64,000 bases of DNA from Rubripirellula amarantea (GCF_007859865.1 NZ_SJPI01000001.1:1736001-1800000); one strand, 5' to 3'; numbered from the stretch's first letter, positions 1 through 10,013 are shown. The notes: generated by a model from the letters alone, not told the origin. Numbers and translations are program-made.

Positions 1-1
1 A

Positions 2-1123
2 TGGAGCCCACCTCGTGCGGACATCGCTCAAGCGATCAACTGGGAAAGTGGCGACAGCGAAGGGAAAGATGTTTACGTTGATTTGGTCGACGGTAACGAC
101 GCAGATGCCTACGCTTGGATTGCTGCGGGACGATTTTCGGTCGGCGGACTAAACCCACTTCGGTTGACTGAGGATTGGGGCCGTGGCGCAGAAATCGTTG
201 CCGAGTTTCAGCTTTTCGAACTTCGTGAAGCTCTTGTATCGAAACTCCGTAACGGTTTAACAGCGGGTGCAGTTGCCAATGATTTGTCAAAGGCAGTGGT
301 CCGTATCGATGGTCCCAACGCGATCAAGTTCACCTTTGTCGAGTCGCTTTCCATTTTTTCGATACAGGGTGAACTGCGACAACGCATTGTCGATCACATC
401 ATCAACGAGACGACCGAAAACGACGCTGACACTCTGATGGCAGAAATCATGGGGCGAGCCAGTTTTCCCGATCAGCGTCGACTCGCAGATTCGCTGGTGT
501 CCGACGCGACGGGCGCTGACTTGTTGCTTCGGATCATCGAAGCTGGAAAGGGTTCGGTGCGATTGTTAAAAGAGCCTGCGATCGATGCCAAGCTTTCAAC
601 CGTTCTCGACGAAACAAGTCGCCAGCAAGTTAAGCAACTTGTCGCGTCGTTGCCCGAAAGTGACGACGCGATTCCTCTTTCCATCGAGCGAATTAAGAAC
701 TCGTTTGTTTCCAATCCTAGTGATGCAGTCGCTGGACGAAAGGTGTTCAAAGGCAACTGTAGTGTTTGCCATCAGGTTGCAGGTGAAGGAAAACAGGCCG
801 GTCCCAATTTGGACGGGATCGGCAAACGGGGACTCGACCGCCTCCTTGAGGACATACTTATGCCCAATCAGAATGTCGATGTGGCGTTTCGATCGTCGCT
901 TGTTCTGACGGACGATGGAGTCGTCCAGACTGGATTTGTCAAACAGACCGACGGCAATGGGGTGATCTTGATCGATAGCAAGGGTGTCGAAAGGCAGATC
1001 GATTCGTCCTCGATTGAAGAACTAAGAATGACAACGATGTCACCGATGCCGTCAAACTTGCATGAGGCATTGTCATCGCAACAAATGCTTGACTTGCTGT
1101 CGTATCTGTTGTCGTTGCCCTAG
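2..1123 (+). CDS. PVC-type c-type cytochrome, C-terminal part (5' end outside window)
   Basis: Secreted haem protein of the Planctomycete type; the family joins a sugar-dehydrogenase or HEAT-like region to a C-terminal cytochrome c domain and is thought to act in periplasmic oxidation. The frame is open from base 2 with no stop, so the true start lies to the left; an internal TTG at 83 is not credible as the start. The haem site CSVCH is encoded at 758-772, followed by a GPNLDGIG segment typical of the family, and the distal MSPMPS motif probably carries the axial Met ligand. The part upstream of the haem motif is helical and not recognisable alone. The partner substrate cannot be told from this fragment. 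Confidence 0.85.
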   Translation, partial: WSPPRADIAQAINWESGDSEGKDVYVDLVDGNDADAYAWIAAGRFSVGGLNPLRLTEDWGRGAEIVAEFQLFELREALVSKLRNGLTAGAVANDLSKAVVRIDGPNAIKFTFVESLSIFSIQGELRQRIVDHIINETTENDADTLMAEIMGRASFPDQRRLADSLVSDATGADLLLRIIEAGKGSVRLLKEPAIDAKLSTVLDETSRQQVKQLVASLPESDDAIPLSIERIKNSFVSNPSDAVAGRKVFKGNCSVCHQVAGEGKQAGPNLDGIGKRGLDRLLEDILMPNQNVDVAFRSSLVLTDDGVVQTGFVKQTDGNGVILIDSKGVERQIDSSSIEELRMTTMSPMPSNLHEALSSQQMLDLLSYLLSLP

Positions 1124-1163
1124 CATCCAACCGGTAGGGCAATTCGATTAATGGCTTTGCCAA

Positions 1164-1724
1164 CTACTTGTTCATCTCACGTTGCAGCCATGCTCGGGCG
1201 TAAGCCCAGTTGCGTTTGGTCGTTCTAGGAGAAACTCCCTGTACCTCGGCAGTTTCATCGATCGTTAAGCCGGTGAAGTATCGTAGTTCGACAAGTTTGG
1301 CGAGGTCAGCATCTTCGATGGCAAGTTTGGTTAATGCATCATCGAGTGCGAGGAGTTCGTCAACATCATCGGCTACGACGATCGCAGCATCTTCGTCCAA
1401 CTCACGACGAACATAGTCGCCCCCGCGTTTGTTTCGGCCACGTCGTCTCGCATTGTCAATCAAGATCCTTCGCATGGCCTCGGCGGCGGCGGCAAAGAAA
1501 TGGCCACGACTGTCCCACTTTTGCTGATCTTCGCCACCGACCAAACGTAGAAACGCTTCGTGGACCAACGCGGTTGGTTGAAGTGTATGACCAGACTTTT
1601 CGTGGTTCATTTTGCTAGATGCCAATCCACGAAGTTCTTCGTAAACCAGCGGCAACAACTCGCTCGCCGCGTGCCGGTCACCTTCATGGATCGCAGATAA
1701 AATTCGAGTGACGTCGCGGTTCAT
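1164..1724 (-). CDS. ECF-type RNA polymerase sigma factor (TIGR02999-like)
   Basis: A 186-residue alternative sigma factor. Region 2 shows LVHEAFLRLV and the HFFAAAAEAMRRILID stretch characteristic of the planctomycete/acidobacterial ECF group; region 4 ends in a helix-turn-helix with TIDETAEVQGVSPRT. The start is placed at the ATG at 1724 because family members begin with (M)xxDVTRIL; in-frame upstream starts at 1781 (ATG) and 1808 (TTG) would add residues unlike the family. No anti-sigma factor lies beside it. Members of this group are often encoded near Ser/Thr kinases, and one lies at 5031, but on the other strand with three genes between. Confidence 0.88.
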   Translation of the reverse strand: MNRDVTRILSAIHEGDRHAASELLPLVYEELRGLASSKMNHEKSGHTLQPTALVHEAFLRLVGGEDQQKWDSRGHFFAAAAEAMRRILIDNARRRGRNKRGGDYVRRELDEDAAIVVADDVDELLALDDALTKLAIEDADLAKLVELRYFTGLTIDETAEVQGVSPRTTKRNWAYARAWLQREMNK

Positions 1725-2114
1725 AGATGCAAATCCCAGCGTTGACCTTGCGCCATACCTAAGCGAAGGGTTCACCGTCATCTTCACCAACTCACCGGAT
1801 ATATTCAAGGTTGGCGATTTTGCGGTGACACCATTAATTGGCGAGACTGGTCTAACAGAAGCGCCGGGAACGCGCTTGCCAGCGAACGGGGAACACGCTC
1901 GCTAGGAAAATCATCTTGTGATGGTCGTGTTCAACTCGCCTGCGTTAAATGTCGTTAAGGATCACAGTTGTATCCAAATCCCCACCAGGGAGCGTAGAAC
2001 GATCCTCGTCCAAACTGACTCTCACCCCGGCAAATGTCTTTTGATCGAACAGGTGTTGCGGACTATCAGTTCGACGGCACAAGTGCATAAGAAATATTCG
2101 TTCTTTGTATCGTG
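1725..2114. other. Intergenic region without a recognisable gene
   Basis: 390 bases between the sigma factor start and the stop of the next minus-strand gene. It should hold the sigma factor's promoter. I see no RNA gene, no strong hairpin with a T-tract and no convincing -35/-10 pair; short open frames here have no family features. Confidence 0.5.
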
Positions 2115-2708
2115 CTAGGCAACGCGATCGAGAAAGTTACCGGATGAACTGAATTGTGATCCAAACGCTTTTTCAAAGGTGGCAACGTCAATGCCGTGTT
2201 CCTGGAGGACCTCAGTCATTGCCGAACGCATGGAATCGGGTGTCGTTCCAGTTGCCTCATTGGAACTTGTTTCGGTGATTGCTTGGATCATTTCAGAAAG
2301 TAAAAAATCGAGGCTGCTCTCGTCAACATTTGCAGCTAAAAGCGCAGACTCAACCGATGACGTGTCGTCGCTGTCCGGCTTCGGTCCTCGAGGGGGAGGC
2401 CCGGAAGGACGATTTGCCTTCATTGCCTCATCAAATTCGCTCGCATCGATTCCGTTCGCCTGAAGCACTTCTTCGACGGCGGACTGAATCGCAGTTTTAC
2501 CTTCGGCGCCCGACAAGCCATCCGTGCTTGTACCGGCCACGGCTTCTTCGATTTGACTGAGCACGCTTGACGCGGTCGACTCGTCAACACCAACGTCTTC
2601 CAACGCTTGAGCAAACGCTTGTTGTTTGCCGTTGGGTGGTGGTCCTTGGGGCCGCCCTGTGAAGGACGTTTGTCCGGTATACGATGCTGATGCTGACGAA
2701 ACATTCAT
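2115..2708 (-). CDS. Hypothetical protein with internally duplicated helical module
   Basis: A 197-residue soluble protein of unknown function. Start taken at the ATG at 2708 (MNVSSASASYTG); in-frame sequence upstream is unlike the rest. Two copies of a roughly 75-residue unit can be aligned by eye: each opens with an (A)L-x-x-x-(V/N)VDES-type helix and closes with EVLQ-x-x-GID-x-x-x-F-(D/E)-(E/K)-A. A GPPPRGPKP linker joins them, and an RPQGPPPNG stretch precedes copy one. There is no signal peptide. The helix-loop-helix layout recalls degenerate EF-hand pairs, but no complete calcium loop is present. It is divergent from the EF-hand gene at 2963, which is also Gly/Pro-rich. Confidence 0.65.
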   Translation of the reverse strand: MNVSSASASYTGQTSFTGRPQGPPPNGKQQAFAQALEDVGVDESTASSVLSQIEEAVAGTSTDGLSGAEGKTAIQSAVEEVLQANGIDASEFDEAMKANRPSGPPPRGPKPDSDDTSSVESALLAANVDESSLDFLLSEMIQAITETSSNEATGTTPDSMRSAMTEVLQEHGIDVATFEKAFGSQFSSSGNFLDRVA

Positions 2709-2962
2709 GGGACGCTCGTTGAAATTGGTAAAAGGTTGGTTGTCTCGCGATGCAAGATGTCGCGATCCGATAACCGTCCTTTCGTGCAATTAGCTCGAAC
2801 GTCTTGCGTCAAAAATGGCCGGATTAGCCATGTTTTGACAGGAAATCCAGGCCGAAAATATTTCCCGTAAAAGACCCGAATTACGTGACACCCTAGCGTG
2901 CCAGAAGTCGCATTGGTCGGTGGTGGTTACCCGAATGAATCTTTCGACTAGGAATTTCAACG

Positions 2963-3535
2963 ATGCGATATTACCTTCCGCTGTTTGTTGTTTGCGGTTT
3001 GCTTGCGACACCCGTTCTCGTATCGGCACAGCCTCCCGGACGCGGTGGGCCACCGGGAGCGGGCGGACGAGGCGGTTCGCCTTTGGAAATGATCAGCGAA
3101 CTCTTTGACCGCGCCGATACGGATCAAGATGGACAGCTCACCAAGACAGAACTCCAGGCGGCGATGCAATCCCAGCAAGGGGGCCGCCGTCAAAGACCGG
3201 GTGGCCCGCCGCCGAACGAAGCACAAGCGGATCAGTGGGGCAATCCTCAAGGACCACGCGGTGGCGAAGAGCATGGTCCGCCACCGCGTCCCGGCCAAGT
3301 GCTTCCCGATTTTGTCTCGGAGTCGCTCAACCTAACTACCAAGCAAACCCGTCAACTCGCAGCGCTGCAAACGGAAGTCGACAAACGACTCGCGGCTATT
3401 TTGACGGACGAGCAACAACAGCAGCTTCTAAACCAACGACCGCCCCATGAGCACGGAGACGGCGAGCACGGCGACGGCGAGCACCCTCATGGCGGTGGCG
3501 ATCGTGAGATTGGTCGTCCGCAGCGTCCGCAGTAG
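2963..3535 (+). CDS. Secreted EF-hand protein with C-terminal RPGQVLP module
   Basis: A 190-residue exported protein. Residues 1-22 form a signal peptide (hydrophobic core, VSAQ cleavage). One complete EF-hand loop runs from D52 to E63 (DTDQDGQLTKTE). Gly/Pro-rich linkers surround it. Residues 109-155 form a module beginning RPGQVLPDFV and ending in a Q-rich helix, which recurs in the next gene's protein at 350-396. A His/Gly/Glu-rich tail (HGDGEH repeats) could bind metal ions. It lies 59 bp upstream of the YHYH gene on the same strand and is probably co-transcribed. Calcium binding is family knowledge; the biological role is unknown. Confidence 0.8.
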   Translation: MRYYLPLFVVCGLLATPVLVSAQPPGRGGPPGAGGRGGSPLEMISELFDRADTDQDGQLTKTELQAAMQSQQGGRRQRPGGPPPNEAQADQWGNPQGPRGGEEHGPPPRPGQVLPDFVSESLNLTTKQTRQLAALQTEVDKRLAAILTDEQQQQLLNQRPPHEHGDGEHGDGEHPHGGGDREIGRPQRPQ

Positions 3536-3594
3536 TCATTATCGTTGGTGATGTTTCACTAGCCATGTTCGTTTCCCCAACCTGATTAAGTTCG

Positions 3595-4932
3595 ATGTCA
3601 AAACGTATCGTCATTGTTGCGATGTCTGCGATCGCAACCGGTGTGGTCGCCGTGGTCGTAGCGCAACCTCCGCCGCGATTGCATCGTGTTATCGCGAAGG
3701 GGCAGTTGCAGAAACGACCAGCGACATCGACGCCGGTCATTGCCAATGGAGTGAAGATCGAAATCATTGGCGATGATCGAGTTATCACGTCCAATGGAGT
3801 ACCCAATCATAAAACGGGTGAGTTTCCAAATAACGGAAATCCCAATCGGATTAGTGCTCAGTCGCACGTTTATCGAGTTCCAGCGAATCCCAGTATCGCC
3901 GACCACACCACGCCCATGCATGGGGAATTTGGTGTCGCGATCAACGGCGTTCCCTTTGATCCTGGGGCTGGTGAGTTCTACGATGGCGAACCGGGCTGGC
4001 AATACGAACCGCTTTCCGGCGCGATTGATTTAGGAATCGATGTTTCGCATGCCCATGTGCAACCCACGGGCAAGTACCACTATCACGGTCTGCCGACTGG
4101 GCTTATCGATTCGGTCAAAGTTGAGGCTGGAGCTCACTCGCCTTTGGTTGGATGGGCTGCGGATGGATTTCCAATTTACGCTGTCTATGGATACAGCGAT
4201 CCCAAAGACGCAGCGTCGCCAGTTCAAAAGCTAACATCGAGTTATCAACTCAAGCCGGGTCAACGACCAGGTGGGAATGCACCTGGTGGAGCGTATGATG
4301 GGACGTTTGTCGCCGACTATGAATACGTCGAAGGTTCAGGAGACCTCGATGAATGCAACGGACAGTGGACGGTCACACCCGAGTATCCCGATGGCACCTA
4401 TGCGTACTTCATGACCGAGCAGTGGCCGGTGGTTCCGCGGATCTATCGTGGTACGCCTTCAGAAGATTTTCGTCATGGTCCGGGCGGCGGTGGAATTCGG
4501 AATGGTTCCGGAGCCAGAAATCGTGGCCCGGGTGAGCCGATAACAGAAGCACGCGGCCAAAGTGTTCGAGAGCAAAATCGCTGGCATCCAAATGGACGTG
4601 GCGGACCGCGGCGAGGCGGACCACCACACCCTGAACCGCCACGACCTGGGCAGGTGCTTCCTGAGTTTGTCGTTGAATCATTGAGATTGTCCGACGACCA
4701 AAAACAGCAGCTCTCAGCACTGCAGCAAACCGTGGATGATGAGCTGGCCAAGATCCTGACACCCCAACAGCGTCAACAGCTCGAATCACCAAGTGGCTTC
4801 GGCCCGCCGGGAAGTTTTGGCCCGCCAAGTGGCTTCGGCCGGCCAGATCGATTGGACTCGCCTGGTGATTTTGGATCTCCTGGTGATCGCGGTTCAGGAC
4901 GCGGCGGACCACTTCGACGCCGTCCTCAATAG
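3595..4932 (+). CDS. Secreted YHYH-domain protein
   Basis: A 445-residue exported protein with a signal peptide (about 1-23, cleavage near VVAQ). The YHYH domain (Pfam PF14240 family, function unknown) spans about 50-285 with the defining YHYH tetrad at 161-164 and many conserved His, Asp and Tyr residues that may bind metal. A Gly/Arg/Pro-rich linker follows, then the RPGQVLP(D/E)FV module at 350-396 shared with the protein encoded at 2963, then a tail of GFGPP/SPGDFG-like repeats. Adjacent to the EF-hand gene upstream and a kinase gene 98 bp downstream. The shared module suggests both exported proteins go to the same partner or location. Confidence 0.85.
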   Translation: MSKRIVIVAMSAIATGVVAVVVAQPPPRLHRVIAKGQLQKRPATSTPVIANGVKIEIIGDDRVITSNGVPNHKTGEFPNNGNPNRISAQSHVYRVPANPSIADHTTPMHGEFGVAINGVPFDPGAGEFYDGEPGWQYEPLSGAIDLGIDVSHAHVQPTGKYHYHGLPTGLIDSVKVEAGAHSPLVGWAADGFPIYAVYGYSDPKDAASPVQKLTSSYQLKPGQRPGGNAPGGAYDGTFVADYEYVEGSGDLDECNGQWTVTPEYPDGTYAYFMTEQWPVVPRIYRGTPSEDFRHGPGGGGIRNGSGARNRGPGEPITEARGQSVREQNRWHPNGRGGPRRGGPPHPEPPRPGQVLPEFVVESLRLSDDQKQQLSALQQTVDDELAKILTPQQRQQLESPSGFGPPGSFGPPSGFGRPDRLDSPGDFGSPGDRGSGRGGPLRRRPQ

Positions 4933-5030
4933 AATGAGCTTTCACGTCGCTTCACTTGCCACTCGTTCCGATTCGAGCGAATCGAGAACCACCAAAGACC
5001 CTAGCGGTTTACGTTACGCTTACGGTTTCT

Positions 5031-7403
5031 ATGACCAAACTCACTGAACGAGCGATCTTTCTGCAAGCGATCGAAGAGGAAAACCTCGACGATCGCTCGG
5101 CCTATTTGGACGACGCCTGCGGAGATGACGTCGTGTTGCGAGCCAGCGTGGAATCGCTATTGAAAGCTCATGAAGGGCCAGCCAAGCTACTCGATCAACC
5201 CATAGGACGCGGGCAAGGGATTGTCGGGATGGCTGCGACCGAGGTAGTTGAACCGATTGAGCATATTGGCATGAAGCTAGGCCCCTATCGGTTGATGGAG
5301 CAGATCGGAGAAGGTGGTTTTGGATTGGTTTTTGTCGCGCAACAAGACAAGCCAGTTGAGCGAAAGGTGGCACTGAAGCTAGTGAAACCAGGCTCGGGGT
5401 CCAAGGAGGTGATTGCCCGATTCGAAGCCGAGCGGCAAGCCGTCGCAATGATGAATCACCCCAACATCGCGCAAGTTTTTGATGCCGGCGTGACCGCCGA
5501 CGCTCGTCCTTACTTTGTGATGGAACTAGTTCGAGGTCTACCGATCACCGAGTTTTGTGACAATCACGAACTTGACATTCAACAACGCTTAAGTTTGATG
5601 ATCGACGTCTGCTCGGCCGTCCATCACGCGCATCAAAAGGGTGTCATTCACCGCGACATAAAGCCGTCTAATGTCATGGTCACGCTTCATGATGAAAAGC
5701 CAGTCGTAAAGGTGATCGACTTTGGAGTGGCCAAAGCAATTGGGCAAACGCTCACCGACAAGACGATTTACACGCGATTCTTTTCGATGATCGGTACGCC
5801 GCTATACATGAGTCCCGAGCAGGCCGAAATGAGCGGCCTCGATGTCGACACTCGCAGCGATATCTATTCGCTCGGTGTGCTGCTTTATGAACTGCTGGTC
5901 GGAACCACGCCCTTTGATCGCGAGCGACTGGATTCGGCCGGTTATGACGAACTGCGTCGGATTATCCGAGACGAAGATCCACCGCGGCCGAGTACGCGTT
6001 TGTCAACGCTTGGGGATACCTTGTCGACCGTTGCCACGACTCGTCGGGTTCAACCAACGCGTTTGGCGATGTCTATTCGTGGCGACTTGGATTGGATCGT
6101 GATGAAAGCTCTCGAGAAGGATCGAGGTCGCCGATACGAATCCGCAGCGGCGTTCGCGGCTGATATCAAACGTTTCCTTCAATCCCAACCAATTGATGCT
6201 CGCCCTCCATCGCGACTCTATCAATTTCAAAAGTTTTCGCGTCGCCATCGGGCTGCGATCATTACCGTATCCTTAGTGGGGATAACGATGCTGATCGGTA
6301 CCGCCGCCAGTCTTTGGCAAATGAACGAAGCGATTGAACAACGAAACCAGAAAGAGCAAGCACTTCGTCAGGCCAACGAAGCGAAGCTAAAGATCGAACA
6401 GTTTTCCGAAAACATTACGCGAGCGAACTCGTTGATCGCTAGTGCTCAATCGCACGTCAACGCTGGCCGCATTGACGCTGCGAAACTGGATTATGACGAC
6501 GCTGTTTTGCAGCAGCCGAACTATTTTCAGCCGTGGGTGGCTAGAGCTCAATTTCACACGGGCCGACAAGCATGGTCGGAAGCAGCACAGGACTATTCAG
6601 AGGCACTTTCTCTCGGTGCTCCCACGGATACATCTTCATGGTGGGGAACACCCACTTTGTTCTTATTGACAGGGGATGCGGATCAGCATCGCGAGATGTG
6701 TCAGCGGATGGACCGACAACTTCGTGAACTGGATGACAAGCCGGAATGGGAGCTACTTAGAGATGTGTCAGCATCAGGGAGCTACGAGTATTCCATTTCG
6801 CGGAAAGAATTGTCACGGTTGGTTGAAAGCTGGCTTGAGTACAACGAGCAGGCGGAAATGTTTCAGCGACACCGTCCACCACGTCCCGAGCCATTCGGAC
6901 CCGAGCCATTCGGACCAGACTCGTTTAGTCCTGACTCGTTTAGTCCTGACTCGTTTGGTCCTGACCGAAGAGGCCCGGAACAGCGACGTCCGGATCAGCG
7001 ACGTCCGGATCAGCAACGTCCGGAACGGCGGGGTGGCGGGCAAGCGAGACCACCGCTTCCGCGTGAAGTTTGCCTGTACATCGCAGGAATGACACATCTG
7101 CGATCCGAGAACTACGAACTGGCGATTGAGCGATTGACGGAAGCCCACGCTGACACCCGCTGGCCAGCACGCGATTTGACGTCCGCCCCCAGTGCGATCG
7201 CCTACGCAAAGCTTGGCAGGATTGAGGAAGCCGAAGCCGAGTTCGCGAAATCCCAGTCGGCGGTTGTACGTCCGTCTCGTAATGAATTCAACGACAACTT
7301 TCGACCCCCGAATTCGCCGTGGTTTGACATTGTTGAGATGAAAGTCATGCAAGCCGAAGCGGGACGTCTATTCGATTCGGCCGGTTCCTTCCGGCCGAAC
7401 TAG
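5031..7403 (+). CDS. Transmembrane Ser/Thr protein kinase with TPR-like C-terminus
   Basis: A 790-residue Hanks-type kinase. The ATG at 5031 is preferred over an upstream TTG at 4956 because family members start MTxLTERxIFLxAI. The kinase domain covers about 84-383: glycine loop GEGGFG (93-98), K116, HRD with D209, DFG at 230-232, and SPEQA at the activation segment. One membrane helix lies at about 408-428, followed by TPR-like helices (about 455-600). Residues 619-668 are ten pentapeptide units ([15 protein letters not shown] types) encoded by 15-bp DNA repeats, before more TPR-like sequence. The N-terminal segment resembles the short helical region found before the kinase domain in planctomycete homologues. 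All catalytic residues are present, so it should be active. Confidence 0.9.
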   Translation: MTKLTERAIFLQAIEEENLDDRSAYLDDACGDDVVLRASVESLLKAHEGPAKLLDQPIGRGQGIVGMAATEVVEPIEHIGMKLGPYRLMEQIGEGGFGLVFVAQQDKPVERKVALKLVKPGSGSKEVIARFEAERQAVAMMNHPNIAQVFDAGVTADARPYFVMELVRGLPITEFCDNHELDIQQRLSLMIDVCSAVHHAHQKGVIHRDIKPSNVMVTLHDEKPVVKVIDFGVAKAIGQTLTDKTIYTRFFSMIGTPLYMSPEQAEMSGLDVDTRSDIYSLGVLLYELLVGTTPFDRERLDSAGYDELRRIIRDEDPPRPSTRLSTLGDTLSTVATTRRVQPTRLAMSIRGDLDWIVMKALEKDRGRRYESAAAFAADIKRFLQSQPIDARPPSRLYQFQKFSRRHRAAIITVSLVGITMLIGTAASLWQMNEAIEQRNQKEQALRQANEAKLKIEQFSENITRANSLIASAQSHVNAGRIDAAKLDYDDAVLQQPNYFQPWVARAQFHTGRQAWSEAAQDYSEALSLGAPTDTSSWWGTPTLFLLTGDADQHREMCQRMDRQLRELDDKPEWELLRDVSASGSYEYSISRKELSRLVESWLEYNEQAEMFQRHRPPRPEPFGPEPFGPDSFSPDSFSPDSFGPDRRGPEQRRPDQRRPDQQRPERRGGGQARPPLPREVCLYIAGMTHLRSENYELAIERLTEAHADTRWPARDLTSAPSAIAYAKLGRIEEAEAEFAKSQSAVVRPSRNEFNDNFRPPNSPWFDIVEMKVMQAEAGRLFDSAGSFRPN
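6885..7034 (+). repeat. 15-bp minisatellite inside kinase gene
   Basis: Ten consecutive in-frame 15-base units encode pentapeptides that grade from PEPFG through PDSFS and PDSFG to PDQRR and PERRG. Neighbouring units are nearly identical at DNA level (for example CCCGAGCCATTCGGA twice), which points to recent slippage or unequal exchange. Unit number may vary between strains. Confidence 0.85.
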
Positions 7404-7457
7404 TTCGTTACCAATCGTTCGAACAAACAACTAGCCTGACGCTTAGGAAAGAACGAA

Positions 7458-10013
7458 TCAGACGATCACTCGGAAGTCCATATCGCGATATTGCTCATCG
7501 CCGCTTGCCAGTTGAACATCTAGAGAATCGCTTCCCGCAACGATGAATGCGTCCGTCGCTGCAAGGCGAACGGTATACGATCCCGATTGATCGAAGTCCG
7601 CAAAGGTGTAGTTCCCTTTGTCGTCGGTGATCTCAGTAGCAACAACAACCCCATCACTATCAAGCAGCTCAACCGTGACCCCGGCAAGACGTTCCCCTTG
7701 GTTCACCGGTTGGTCGGGACGACCGTTGGATGAATCTCGCGGTATTCGATTTTCCGGTTGCGATTGGCCATTCAATAGAGGCCCTCGTTGTTCTGGTTGC
7801 CTCTGTTGCCCCCGTTGCTCTAGTTGCTCTGGGCCAGGCTCAGTGGATCGCGTCGCACTTGCACCATCGGGACGCGTGGAAGTCGTTCGTGTTTGATCTG
7901 CCGCCAAAAGTTCAACGTCCGCATCGCTCACGAAACTAGATTCGGAGGCAATCAGAGCGTCACTAGAGAACGTGGAATCTGCCTGTACGGTAAGAACCGT
8001 TCCCGAGACTTCCGGAGCGAAGAAGAATACGTTTTCCTGCAGCGAGTTGATATTCGTGTTTCGCTCAATCACATCCGCTAGCGAAGTGTTTTCGATCTCT
8101 CGAATTTCTCTATCGCTAAGCACGTTTTCGTACCAAAAGCGATCACCATCACGCAAACGCTCGAATTGATCCGAGATAATCGTGGTCGCCGTCTCACCAA
8201 GCGATCCGTTTTCGGTGTGGTCTTCAGCAAGCAATCCTACCCACAAATCGATGTTGTCCACATCTCCGTAGAGTGACTCTAAGTTGGCTTGCACATCAGG
8301 GTCGCTGGAAATTTGATCGAACGATTCAACCGCGTCGAGTCCGTAAGCTACCCGAGTTGAGTTGTAGTCGGCCAACCCGTGATCGCGACCGCGTTGAATG
8401 TTCAGCGACACCAAATCTAAGCCGCCGGCGCCGGGAGGTCCGAACAGGAAGTTTCGCAGTCCATCGACGACTTGCAGATCGATCTCTTGGGAAAGCGTCG
8501 ACGAAGCGTACTTCAGAAACGAGTCGATGCCGGTTTCCTCTAGTATTTGCGGTTGAAAGAATGCGTTTGCAAGTGCGATCGGTTCCGCGACGTCCTCGCC
8601 ATCGTTGCCCACCAATCGGAACTCATCATTAAGCGTGGAGTGTCCAAAGCGGAATGCAGCGGTCGAAAACTCATTGGCGATTGATGGATCAACCGACGAA
8701 TCGTAGCCGGTGTACTGCGACAAAGCGTCTTCACCCAGCAATGCGGGAAGGTACTCGTTGTAGGTGATGGACTGTATTTCAGCGATCACCGTTGCTCGAG
8801 CCGCCTGGAAGATATCTTCATCGGAAAGATCCGGATTCGCCGCTGAAATTTCATCAGCTAAACGGTTATGTTCGCGAACGAATAAAGCTTGCATCGACGT
8901 CAATACGACGTTCTCGGCGGCACGAATGTCACCCGCAAGAACGCCACCAATATCGTCAGTCGGCAACAATCCATCGTCGGTTAGCAACAATCGACCGCCG
9001 ACAAACTCGCGAAGCGCATCCGATGTTTCTTGGTCGCTACCGTAGACCTGAGATCCATCGACCCAAGCGGTGATAGAGTTTACTTGTTCGGCCGGGTTAT
9101 CCGTCGAGGTCCCGGTGCCTTCGGCGATAGCGGATCGCGTCAGACTGATCGTTTCCTCACCGGTCGAAAACGGATCGAACAAAGGATCGCCCAGCGGAAC
9201 CGTGATATCAAACGACACCTCGTTTTCCTCGTCTGCTGGCTCAAGCGAAAGATCGATGTCGTGATCCAAGAACTGGCCCCACGCAAAAACGAAAGAAGTT
9301 AGGTTTCGTTCATTGGTGGTTCCTTCTGGATCAGCAGCGGAAAGTGTATTGCTGATCTCTCGGGCACTAGGGCGGTCGTCACCCGCGGGTTCGAAAATGC
9401 CGTCGGCATAATCGTTCTCGGCAACACGCAGCAAAGGGGTGTCAGCGGATCCCAAATCTGGGTTTTCGAGATTGTTGCCCGTACCATCGATAGAACGAAC
9501 TTCGGTTGTTTCCGCAGAGGGTGTTTCATCGGTTGGCGACGGTGTTTCGTCCGTTGACGGGTCATCGGTTGGCAGGTCGGTCGGAAATTCGGTCGGGCGG
9601 TCGCCGGGGCGGTCGATGCGGTTCTGTTCACGACTAAGCCGATTGATAACCATCAATGCGTCAAGCGCCGAATCGCGTCCGTCATTGTTGACGTCCGTCA
9701 TGCGGCCAGGACCGCGTTGCGACGTGGCTTGATCGTTGCGTGTCGCATCGTTGATGCTGTTGCCATCCAGACTCTGACGATTCATTTGGTTGATAATCGT
9801 CAACGCATCTAGCGCCGATACGACGCCATCTTCGTTAACGTCTTCCGGCATAATTTCATTGTGAAATAGATTGGCGGCAAGCAATTGGCGAGACTCAAGC
9901 GTTTCCGGCGTGAGCCTTCGTCGCTGCGATTTTCGCTTTTGGGACTTTGTTTTTTTACTTTTCTGAGATGAGTCTTGAGGGCATCCTGTCCAGCGATTCC
10001 AGAGCTTAGTCAT
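7458..10013 (-). CDS. Secreted animal-type haem peroxidase with dockerin-like repeats
   Basis: An 851-residue extracellular peroxidase of the peroxinectin-like superfamily. The ATG at 10013 is chosen because AGGTGA lies four bases upstream. A basic N-terminus leads to the LEPR-XLL-type motif LESRQLLAA (39-47). Two dockerin-like calcium motifs (DVNEDG at about 58 and DVNNDG at about 107, each followed by ALDAL) precede an acidic Pro/Thr/Asp linker. The peroxidase domain runs from about 190 to 660: distal His H251 in QFLDHDIDLS, proximal His H458 in FRFGHSTL, and the IQRGRDHG signature. The C-terminus holds an SdrD B-like/CNA-B-like beta domain (about 770-845) after a Gln/Pro/Arg-rich linker. 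It probably oxidises halides or phenolics outside the cytoplasm. Confidence 0.9.
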   Translation of the reverse strand: MTKLWNRWTGCPQDSSQKSKKTKSQKRKSQRRRLTPETLESRQLLAANLFHNEIMPEDVNEDGVVSALDALTIINQMNRQSLDGNSINDATRNDQATSQRGPGRMTDVNNDGRDSALDALMVINRLSREQNRIDRPGDRPTEFPTDLPTDDPSTDETPSPTDETPSAETTEVRSIDGTGNNLENPDLGSADTPLLRVAENDYADGIFEPAGDDRPSAREISNTLSAADPEGTTNERNLTSFVFAWGQFLDHDIDLSLEPADEENEVSFDITVPLGDPLFDPFSTGEETISLTRSAIAEGTGTSTDNPAEQVNSITAWVDGSQVYGSDQETSDALREFVGGRLLLTDDGLLPTDDIGGVLAGDIRAAENVVLTSMQALFVREHNRLADEISAANPDLSDEDIFQAARATVIAEIQSITYNEYLPALLGEDALSQYTGYDSSVDPSIANEFSTAAFRFGHSTLNDEFRLVGNDGEDVAEPIALANAFFQPQILEETGIDSFLKYASSTLSQEIDLQVVDGLRNFLFGPPGAGGLDLVSLNIQRGRDHGLADYNSTRVAYGLDAVESFDQISSDPDVQANLESLYGDVDNIDLWVGLLAEDHTENGSLGETATTIISDQFERLRDGDRFWYENVLSDREIREIENTSLADVIERNTNINSLQENVFFFAPEVSGTVLTVQADSTFSSDALIASESSFVSDADVELLAADQTRTTSTRPDGASATRSTEPGPEQLEQRGQQRQPEQRGPLLNGQSQPENRIPRDSSNGRPDQPVNQGERLAGVTVELLDSDGVVVATEITDDKGNYTFADFDQSGSYTVRLAATDAFIVAGSDSLDVQLASGDEQYRDMDFRVIV

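Noticed and set aside
1725-1808. Longer N-terminus for the first sigma factor (TTG at 1808 or ATG at 1781)
   Set aside because: Extra residues do not resemble the family, and the ATG at 1724 gives the usual opening.
1918-2118. Small plus-strand open frame in the first large gap
   Set aside because: No Shine-Dalgarno, no family features, and it runs into the end of the opposite gene.
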